A DNA stretch of 25,204 bases from positions 1-25,204 of the forward strand of contig CAMPIH010000010.1 of assembly GCA_946886275.1 (NCBI GenBank), read 5' to 3'. Source of the stretch: an uncultured Sphingosinicella sp. GTDB lineage: Bacteria > Pseudomonadota > Alphaproteobacteria > Sphingomonadales > Sphingomonadaceae. The notes under the pieces were generated by a model that saw nothing but the letters and a program-made list of their open reading frames with translations, was not told the DNA's origin and did no database searches. Positions within the stretch are counted from its first letter, which is position 1. Each line of letters begins with the position of its first letter. This document shows, piece after piece, positions 7,548 to 14,147 of this stretch. The position numbers and the translations under genes are program-made.

Positions 7548-8600
7548 TTACCTGGCCGAGAACCGCCAAATGATGATGTTCCGATATTCCTCGCCGGGCG
7601 CCAGCCGGACCGATCCGAATTCCGGCCGATTGGGCGTGTCCGGAAACATCTGCGGCTCGAGCGCGACCGCGTCGCCCATCCGGTAGAGGCGGTTCGATTT
7701 GCCGATGCTCGTCGAATCGAGAAAATTGCCCGAATAGAATTGGATCGAGGGCTGGTTCGACCAGGTCTCCAGCACCCGGCCGGAAACGGGATCCTCGAGC
7801 CGCGCCAGAAGCCGCGGCTCGGCAGCGACGGAGCGGGCGATCGCCCAGGCATGGTCGTACCCCTTGCCGATCCGGATCTGATCGTCGGCGGCGTCGCGGA
7901 CCCGGTCCCCGATCTTTGTTGCTTCGCGAAAGTCGAACGGCGTGCCCTCCACGGGCCGGAACTCCCCGGTCGGGATCGCGCCCGGGTCGGTCGGCAGATA
8001 ATGAAGCGCCGGGATCGTCAGAAAATGCCCCATCGCACCATCGGCCGAACCTTCGCCGCCGAGGTTCCAATAAGCATGGTTCGAGAGATTGATGATCGTC
8101 GGCCGATCGGTCGTCGCGCGATATTCCACCGACAACGTGTCGCCGTCTTCGATCGCGTAGCGGGCGGTGGCGGTGAGCGTTCCGGGAAAGCCCTGGTCGC
8201 CGTCGGCGCTGACATGGCGGAGCGTGACGCTCTTATCCTCCTCGGCGACGATGTCCCACAGGATCTTGTCGAAGCCCTTCTCGCCGCCGTGAAGCGTGTT
8301 GGCACCATTGTTCAGCGGCAGGCGATATTCCTCGCCGTCGAGGCTGAAGCGTCCAGCGGCGATTCGATTGGCGACCCGCCCTACGGTCGACCCGAAATAT
8401 TGCGGCTGGCTCAGATAGTCGTCGAGGGTCGAATGCCCCAGAGTGACGTCCTTCGGTCTTCCCTCGCGATCGGGGACGAGAAGCGACTGGAGCGAGGCCC
8501 CGTAGGCGATGATCCGCGCCGAAAGGCCGCTTCGGCCGGCAAGAGTGACCGCCTCGACCTTTCGCCCATCGGGGAGCGTTCCGAACCGCTCGCGCGACAT
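7548..8600 (-). CDS. galM: Aldose 1-epimerase (mutarotase)
   Basis: Interconverts alpha and beta anomers of galactose or other aldoses, supplying the anomer used by galactose dehydrogenase. Family motifs are complete: TLHGGEKGFDK with His104, NLSNHAYWNL with His175 (acid), and LEPQMFPDTPN with Glu315 (base). The 350-aa length is typical. ATG 8600 is chosen because GGAAGAGGTGAG lies just before it; the frame runs on to 8849 but that extension overlaps the divergent GH43 gene and is not family-like. There is no signal peptide, so it is probably cytoplasmic. Confidence 0.93.
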   Translation of the reverse strand: MSRERFGTLPDGRKVEAVTLAGRSGLSARIIAYGASLQSLLVPDREGRPKDVTLGHSTLDDYLSQPQYFGSTVGRVANRIAAGRFSLDGEEYRLPLNNGANTLHGGEKGFDKILWDIVAEEDKSVTLRHVSADGDQGFPGTLTATARYAIEDGDTLSVEYRATTDRPTIINLSNHAYWNLGGEGSADGAMGHFLTIPALHYLPTDPGAIPTGEFRPVEGTPFDFREATKIGDRVRDAADDQIRIGKGYDHAWAIARSVAAEPRLLARLEDPVSGRVLETWSNQPSIQFYSGNFLDSTSIGKSNRLYRMGDAVALEPQMFPDTPNRPEFGSVRLAPGEEYRNIIIWRFSAR

Positions 8601-8652
8601 GATCTCACCTCTTCCAGGGCTGTGGCACGGGTCGGCCCGGCGCCTTGCCCGG

Positions 8653-8670
8653 CCATTGATATGATAATAA
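8653..8670 (-). promoter_or_regulatory. Second copy of the TTATCATAT-N-AATG motif, between galM and GH43
   Basis: On the minus strand TTATCATATCAATGG matches the dgoD-gal site (TTATCATATAAATG) in 13 of 14 positions. It lies 53 bp upstream of galM and 57 bp upstream of the GH43 start, so it could control both. It is the strongest shared non-coding signal of the sugar locus. Confidence 0.5.
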
Positions 8671-8727
8671 GCCGGAGTTGAACAATGGCGGCCGGCGCCG
8701 GAGCGCGACGGCCATGGAGACTGCGAA

Positions 8728-9771
8728 TTGCCTCGTGCCTCGACGAAATTGCTGACCTTCCTCCTTGCTCTCGCCGCCTGGGCGCCGTCCGCAACCGCCC
8801 CCGTCTCCGCCCAGCAAGTCGATCGCGATCCGTTCGTTCCGGTCTTCACCGTCGATTTCCCGGACCCCTTCGTCTTCGAGCATGAAGGCCGCTTCCTGGC
8901 CTATGCGACTAATTCGGGCGGCTCCGTCAACGTCCAGATGGCGGAATCGACCAATCTCGTCGACTGGCGACGGATCGAGGATCATGACGCCATGCCCGAG
9001 CTCCCGTCCTGGGCCCGCTCCGGCTTCACCTGGGCGCCGGAGCTGCTCCGAACCGATGGCGGCTACGTCCTCTATTTCAGCGCAAGGCATCGCGAGAGCG
9101 GGCTTCAATGCGTCGGCGCTGCGACGTCGTCCAGTCCGCTCGGCCCGTTCACCTCGCAGGCCGCGGAGCCGCTCGTCTGCCAATATGATCTGGGCGGGAC
9201 GATCGACGGAAGCCCGTTCCGGGATTCCGACGGCCAGCTTTATTTCTACTACAAGAATGACGGCAATAATCCGCGCTTCGGAAAGCCGACCGACATCTTC
9301 GTGCAGAGGATGAGCCCGGACGGACTGACCCTGATCGGCGAACCGGTCGCGCTGCTTCGAAACGACACGGACTGGGAGGCGCACGTCATCGAGGCGCCGA
9401 CGATGGTCCGGCATGGCGAGGGATATACATTGTTCTTCTCCGCCAACCATTTCGGCTGGGAAGCCGACCAGCGTCTCTCCCGTTACGCGATGGGCTATGC
9501 AAGCTGTGACGGGCCGATGGGGCCGTGCACCGATTCGCCCGACAATCCGGTGCTTTACAGCTACAATAATCGCGAGGCCGGGTGCCTCAGCGGCCCCGGC
9601 CACCAGATGGTGTTCGAGGCGCGCGGGCGAAGCTTCATCGCCTTTCATGGCTGGGCCGCCACTCCGGGCTGCAGAAGGACTGATCCGAGGCGCTATATGT
9701 ATATCGCCCCGCTCGGCTGGCGCGGCGCCGAGCCGCAGATTGCGGTGAGCCTTCGACCCACGGGGGAGTGA
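8728..9771 (+). CDS. Secreted glycoside hydrolase family 43
   Basis: An exported five-bladed beta-propeller glycosidase, of a type acting on arabinan, xylan or galactan side chains. The signal peptide spans residues 1-28 (KLLTFLLALAAWAPSATAPVSAQ). The GH43 triad is visible: Asp46 in FPDPFV, Asp160 in GTIDGSPF, and Glu222 in HVIEAPTMV. Length is 347 aa. The start is TTG 8728, served by GGAGA about 8 nt upstream; the only nearby ATG is out of frame and stops quickly. It overlaps or abuts the following GH172 gene, which suggests one transcript. The exact linkage cut cannot be read from the sequence. Confidence 0.87.
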   Translation: MPRASTKLLTFLLALAAWAPSATAPVSAQQVDRDPFVPVFTVDFPDPFVFEHEGRFLAYATNSGGSVNVQMAESTNLVDWRRIEDHDAMPELPSWARSGFTWAPELLRTDGGYVLYFSARHRESGLQCVGAATSSSPLGPFTSQAAEPLVCQYDLGGTIDGSPFRDSDGQLYFYYKNDGNNPRFGKPTDIFVQRMSPDGLTLIGEPVALLRNDTDWEAHVIEAPTMVRHGEGYTLFFSANHFGWEADQRLSRYAMGYASCDGPMGPCTDSPDNPVLYSYNNREAGCLSGPGHQMVFEARGRSFIAFHGWAATPGCRRTDPRRYMYIAPLGWRGAEPQIAVSLRPTGE

Positions 9772-9776
9772 GTGAA

Positions 9777-11039
9777 ATGACCGACAGGATCGCCCGCGCA
9801 CTTTTCGTTGCGCTCGCCGTTGGGCTGTCGAGCGCCCCGGCAGGGGCCCAGCCGAACGGAAGCTCCGAGCTTTACCGCTTCCAGGCCGACAGCCGAACCC
9901 ACTGGATCAGCCCCGAAAATCCCACCGGAGCGCCGGGCCTGGGCGGCCAGGAGAATCGCGGCGCCAAGGGCCATGCGTTCGAAACCATCCCGGCCGGTCA
10001 GTCGCACGTCCTCGCCGACATCAGCGGCGCCGGGATCATCGACCGGATCTGGATGACGATCGAGGATCGGTCGCCCGAGGCCCTGCGCGGTCTGAAGCTC
10101 GAGATCTTCTGGGATGGCGCCTCGACCCCGGCCGTCTCGGTGCCGCTCGGCGACTTCTTCCTTCATGGCGCCGGTCAGATGGTGCCGATGGAGACGGCGT
10201 TGCTGACGAGCCCTGAAGGACGCTCCTTCGTTTCCTACATTCCAATGCCGTTCCGGTCCGGCGCTCGGATCGTCGTGACCAACGAATCGCCTCGCCAGGT
10301 CAATCTCATCTTCTACGACATCAATTATCGCGCCCTTCCCGATCAGCCGCAGGACTCTCTCTATTTCCACGCCTGGTGGAGCCGCGAGCGGGCAACCCGG
10401 CTCGGCCGCGATTTCCGGATCCTGCCGAGGATCGAGGGCCGCGGCCGATTCCTCGGCGCCAGCGTCACCGTGCTCACCAATCCGGTCTATAACGACACCT
10501 GGTGGGGCGAGGGCGAAGTGAAGATCTTCCTCGACGGCGACCGCGGCCATGCCTCGCTCGTCGGCACCGGCGCCGAGGATTATATCGGCACCGCCTGGGG
10601 CCAGGGCGCCTATGTCAACCGCTTCCAGGGTGCTCCGATCGCGACCTGGGACGATGGCGGGCGATGGACCTTCTACCGCTTCCACATTCCGGACCCGATC
10701 TTCTTCAGCAGCGCCATCGAAGTCACGCTCCAGCAGATCGGCGGCGCCCGAAAGGCGATCGTCCTCGATCTCCAGCGGGCCGGAGCACCCCTCATTCCGG
10801 TGACGATCGATCCCGGTTCCCGAACCAATTTCCAGCAGCTGCTGACCCGCGACCCGCCGGTGCCCTTGTCCGATCCGTCGCTGCCGGACGGCCACACCAA
10901 TTTCTACCGAAGCGACGACGTCGCGGCTGTGGCCTATTTCTATCTCGACCGCCCCGAAGGCGTCCTGCCGCCGATCGCCGGCCCGGCGGAGCGTCTGACC
11001 GAGCTTCGATCCCCTCCGGCGGCGCAACCGGCGCAATGA
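9777..11039 (+). CDS. Secreted DUF2961 / GH172 family glycosidase
   Basis: DUF2961 proteins are now classed as GH172, with activities on fructofuranosides and D-arabinofuranosides. Here a signal peptide (residues 1-24, ending SSAPAGA) predicts export. Family motifs are ENRGAKGHAFETIPAG near the N-terminus, WWGEGEVKIFLDGD (Glu247) and GTGAEDYIGTAWG (Glu267); these two Glu are the probable catalytic pair. Length is 420 aa from ATG 9777, preferred over GTG 9768 because GGGGGAG lies 9 nt before the ATG. It is coupled to the upstream GH43 and likely acts on the same glycan. The stop is 1 nt from the stop of the convergent halogenase-like gene. Confidence 0.88.
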   Translation: MTDRIARALFVALAVGLSSAPAGAQPNGSSELYRFQADSRTHWISPENPTGAPGLGGQENRGAKGHAFETIPAGQSHVLADISGAGIIDRIWMTIEDRSPEALRGLKLEIFWDGASTPAVSVPLGDFFLHGAGQMVPMETALLTSPEGRSFVSYIPMPFRSGARIVVTNESPRQVNLIFYDINYRALPDQPQDSLYFHAWWSRERATRLGRDFRILPRIEGRGRFLGASVTVLTNPVYNDTWWGEGEVKIFLDGDRGHASLVGTGAEDYIGTAWGQGAYVNRFQGAPIATWDDGGRWTFYRFHIPDPIFFSSAIEVTLQQIGGARKAIVLDLQRAGAPLIPVTIDPGSRTNFQQLLTRDPPVPLSDPSLPDGHTNFYRSDDVAAVAYFYLDRPEGVLPPIAGPAERLTELRSPPAAQPAQ

Positions 11040-11040
11040 A

Positions 11041-12543
11041 TCAGGGTCGGGCTTTTCCGGTCATTCGGGCCAGATAGTCGCGATAGGCCGGAAGCCGGTC
11101 CGGGAGCCTTTCGAGCCGCTCCGCAAGGCCCGCCATCGCCGCCGCCGCCTGATCGTCATTGACTCGGTCGGCGCTGGGATCGATCCGCCGCGGCATCACG
11201 CCCATTCCGAGCAGCACCGCGAGCCAGCTCTGGGCTTCGAAACTCTCTTCGTCGTGGAAGGGAAGCCGGCCTCGCGCCTCGAACTGGTCGAGACTGTGGG
11301 CAAGGCTGGCGGGCGCCTCCTGGGCCGACGCCCGTTTCCAGAATTCGCCTTCGGTCCTTCCCGAGCGCAGGTAATGAAGCGCCTGGAAGTCCCGGACCCG
11401 GTCGGTCTCGAGCGCGGTCCGCCGATTATATTCGCTCAGCTCGAGCGGGTGGCAGTCGCGTCCTGGAAGAAGCTCCAGCGCCCGCAGGATCGCGCTCTGG
11501 GCCAGATGCAATCCAGCCGAGTGGAGCGGATCGATCGCGACCGCCGAGTCGCCGATCGCGAGCACGTTGCGCTTCCACGGCTCGGGGCGGCGGCCGACGC
11601 GGATCGTCAGCTTTTCGGCCACCGGCACACCGGACCAAGCTTCGAACTGATCTGCCGCCCGCTGATCCTCAGTGACGGCCGAATTCCAGGCAAAGCCGAC
11701 GGCAAGTCGATCGGGAAGCGCCGATTCCCAATGCCAACCGTCGGCGACGGCGAAGACCTGGTCCGAAGGCGCCGGCACTGCGTTTCGCTCGCCTGTCGCG
11801 ACGAGCAGGCGATCGCAGGGTAGCCAGGCGCTCCAATCCTCCCAGGCGCTGTCGACGGCCGATCGCAACGGCGCGCAAGGCCCGGAGCAATCGATGAACA
11901 GGTCCGCCTCGAACGCTCGGCCGTCCTTCAGCCGGATCGCCGCGATCCCGCCGTCGTCCCTCCGCACGGCGTCGCCATATTCGCCTTCGACGACATCGAC
12001 GCCATGCTTTCCGGCCTGGGCGACCAGCCGTTCGAGATAGGCTTTGGGCTCGAATCGAAGCCCGTAGAGATAGGTCGACAAAGGCGATGCCGGATCGTCC
12101 TCGGGATGAACGAACTTCCCCGCCTCCGCCAGCCGAGCCGCCGCCGCGAACCGATCAAAAGCCGCCATCTGCCGAGTCGCCCGAAGCTTTGCCCAGATCT
12201 GGTGGAACGGCACGCCGTCGGCAGCGAGGCCATGGTCGCCGAAGACGTGGAACCAGGATTCGCCCGAAGCGGACCAGCCGTTGAATCGGGTGCCGAGATG
12301 ATGAAGCGCGCAGCCGTCGCGGACGAGCTCGAGCTCGTCGATCCCGATCGCGGCGTGAAAGCGGTGGATGGCGGGCAGGCTGGCCATCGGACGGTCGGCG
12401 AGCGCGGCCGGATCGGCGGGAGTCGCGATCAGGCGCACCTGCACCCGCGGCAAGGCCCGGGCGAAGGCCAGAGCTGCGGAAAATCCGGTGATTCCGCCGC
12501 CGAGAACGCACAGGCTGCGGATCCAGCGCTGTTCCGCGCTCAT
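11041..12543 (-). CDS. Degenerate flavin-dependent tryptophan-halogenase-family protein
   Basis: A 500-aa protein with an N-terminal FAD-binding LGGGITGFSAA (residues 14-24) and DLFIDCSG (214-221), both typical of the tryptophan halogenase (PrnA-like) fold. The halogenase-specific residues are altered: the position aligned with catalytic Lys carries His82 (ALHHLG for ATFKLG), the catalytic Glu is His341 (DPLHSAG for EPLESTS), the GVGEATLP segment is MASLPAIH, and WxWxIP is reduced to WHWESAL. It probably binds flavin but is unlikely to make hypohalous acid in the usual way. Its ATG overlaps the stop of the upstream canonical paralogue by 4 bp, which implies matched expression and perhaps a partner role. 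Confidence 0.85.
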   Translation of the reverse strand: MSAEQRWIRSLCVLGGGITGFSAALAFARALPRVQVRLIATPADPAALADRPMASLPAIHRFHAAIGIDELELVRDGCALHHLGTRFNGWSASGESWFHVFGDHGLAADGVPFHQIWAKLRATRQMAAFDRFAAAARLAEAGKFVHPEDDPASPLSTYLYGLRFEPKAYLERLVAQAGKHGVDVVEGEYGDAVRRDDGGIAAIRLKDGRAFEADLFIDCSGPCAPLRSAVDSAWEDWSAWLPCDRLLVATGERNAVPAPSDQVFAVADGWHWESALPDRLAVGFAWNSAVTEDQRAADQFEAWSGVPVAEKLTIRVGRRPEPWKRNVLAIGDSAVAIDPLHSAGLHLAQSAILRALELLPGRDCHPLELSEYNRRTALETDRVRDFQALHYLRSGRTEGEFWKRASAQEAPASLAHSLDQFEARGRLPFHDEESFEAQSWLAVLLGMGVMPRRIDPSADRVNDDQAAAAMAGLAERLERLPDRLPAYRDYLARMTGKARP

Positions 12544-14081
12544 CGCGCCGCCTCGATCGCGGCGTTTCGGCCGCGAAGAAATTCGCCATGTTCGGGCATG
12601 CGCTCGACCGAGGCGGCGACCTGGCCGCGAAGCCGGTCCATCGCCGCCGCCAGCCTGTCGGCGCTCAAGCCGTTGGCGCGCTGGTCCCAGCCTTCGGGGA
12701 CGATCCCCTGGCCGATATAGACGGCGAGCCAGCTCGGCTCGAAGAACAGCCCTTGCGAATATTTCTGGATCCGGCCTGCGCGCCGAAACAGCTCGATCTT
12801 CTCGGCCAGGCTGTCGGGCACCGCCATCGTCCGGACATGGTTCCAGAAGCTCGAATCCGACCGGTTCGTCGCGTGATAATGGAGGATCAGGAAGTCCCGG
12901 ACCCGGTCATATTCGAAGTCGACGAGGCAGTTGAACTCGGCACGGTCGGACTCGCGGATCGGGCCCTGGGGAAACAGCTCGACCAGCCGCATCACCGCCG
13001 CCTGGGTGAGATAGATGCTGGTCGATTCGAGCGGCTCGAGGAATCCCGAGGCGAGACCGAGCGCGACGGTGTTGCCGACCCAGCTTTGCGTTCGCCGGCC
13101 GGCGCGGAATCGGAGCAGCCGGGGATCAGCGAGCGGCTTTCCCTCGACCGCGCCGACGATCGCCTCGGCCGCCGCCTCGTCGGAGATGTGGGCGCTGGAA
13201 TAGACATAGCCGTTGCCGACCCGGTGCTGGAGCGGGATCCGCCAGCGCCATCCTGCGCTCATCGCGGTCGCCCTCGTATAAGGCTCGACCGGGCCCGGCG
13301 GGGACGTGCAGGGAAGCGCGACGGCGCGGTCGCAGGGCAGCCAGTGCGACCAGTCCTCCCATGGCGATTCGAAGGTCCGGCCGATCAGAAGCCCGGCGAA
13401 GCCCGAGCAATCGACGAACAGGTCGCCCTCGATCCGCTCGCCGCTTTCCATCTTGAGGGCGGAGACGTCGCCGGTCGCGGCGTCGCGTTCGACGTCGACG
13501 ACCTTGCCTTCGGTCCGCTCGACTCCGCGTTCGAGGCAATATTCGCGCAGATAGGGGCCGAACAGGGTGGCGTCGAACTGATAGGCGTAGCTGTAGGTGG
13601 ACAAGGCAGAATTGGTGTCGGTCGAAGGCAGAGCGAACCGGTCGGCGGCCGCCATCATGTTGGCGATCGAATAAGCGAACAGATCGTCCTTGCGGCCCTC
13701 GGCGCGAAGACGGAGCCAATAATGGTGGAAGTGGACTCCGTTCAGTTCCGTCCCGAAGCTCCCGAACGGGTGGAGATAGCGGTCACCGACCTTGCCGAAA
13801 TCGCGGAAGTCGACGCCGAGCTTGAAGGTGGCGTGGGTGGCCCGCATGAAATCCGCCTCGTCGATTCCGAGCATCTCGACGAAGGTGCGAAGGTGCGGCA
13901 GCGTCGCCTCGCCGACCCCGACGATGCCGATCTCGGCGGATTCGATCAGCCTGACGGTGCAGGCGTGTGGCAACAGGCGGATCATGGCCGAAGCCGCCAT
14001 CCAGCCGGCGGTTCCGCCGCCCAGGATGACGACTCGCTGCCGGGGCCGGTCGTCCTCGTCGCCCCTGGGTCGCTCGTTCAT
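12540..14081 (-). CDS. Flavin-dependent tryptophan halogenase family protein (canonical motifs)
   Basis: Expected to use FADH2, oxygen and halide to halogenate an aromatic substrate, or a related reaction. Numbering from ATG 14081 (513 aa): GGGTAG flavin loop at 21-26, GVGEATLP at 55-62, catalytic Lys87 in ATFKLGV, GWRWRIP at 277-283, and catalytic Glu352 in EPLESTSIYL. Relatives near TonB receptors in Caulobacter, Brevundimonas and Xanthomonas often prefer bromide and indole-like substrates, but the natural substrate is usually unknown. ATG 14102 in the same frame is also possible but directly abuts the hairpin of the preceding terminator. No flavin reductase gene is in the window. It lies downstream of the TonB receptor. 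Confidence 0.9.
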   Translation of the reverse strand: MNERPRGDEDDRPRQRVVILGGGTAGWMAASAMIRLLPHACTVRLIESAEIGIVGVGEATLPHLRTFVEMLGIDEADFMRATHATFKLGVDFRDFGKVGDRYLHPFGSFGTELNGVHFHHYWLRLRAEGRKDDLFAYSIANMMAAADRFALPSTDTNSALSTYSYAYQFDATLFGPYLREYCLERGVERTEGKVVDVERDAATGDVSALKMESGERIEGDLFVDCSGFAGLLIGRTFESPWEDWSHWLPCDRAVALPCTSPPGPVEPYTRATAMSAGWRWRIPLQHRVGNGYVYSSAHISDEAAAEAIVGAVEGKPLADPRLLRFRAGRRTQSWVGNTVALGLASGFLEPLESTSIYLTQAAVMRLVELFPQGPIRESDRAEFNCLVDFEYDRVRDFLILHYHATNRSDSSFWNHVRTMAVPDSLAEKIELFRRAGRIQKYSQGLFFEPSWLAVYIGQGIVPEGWDQRANGLSADRLAAAMDRLRGQVAASVERMPEHGEFLRGRNAAIEAAR

Positions 14082-14102
14082 CTCGCTACCGTGTAAAATC
14101 AT

Positions 14103-14129
14103 GGACCGGAGAGCAATGCTCTCCGGTCC
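14103..14129 (-). terminator. Strong hairpin between TonB receptor and halogenase genes
   Basis: GGACCGGAGAGC (14103-14114) and GCTCTCCGGTCC (14118-14129) form a perfect 12-bp stem with a 3-nt loop, 18 nt after the receptor stop. On the minus strand it is followed by ATGATTTTA, a short offset T-run. It is probably a partial terminator or processing barrier that lowers halogenase expression relative to the receptor. Confidence 0.75.
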
Positions 14130-14147
14130 GGAGGCCCCGCTCCAAGG

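Noticed and set aside
12588..14096. Long plus-strand open frame (502 codons) opposite the canonical halogenase gene
   Set aside because: The opposite strand has clear halogenase motifs. This frame is a high-GC antisense shadow, with Asp/Arg/Gly-rich sequence and no domain.
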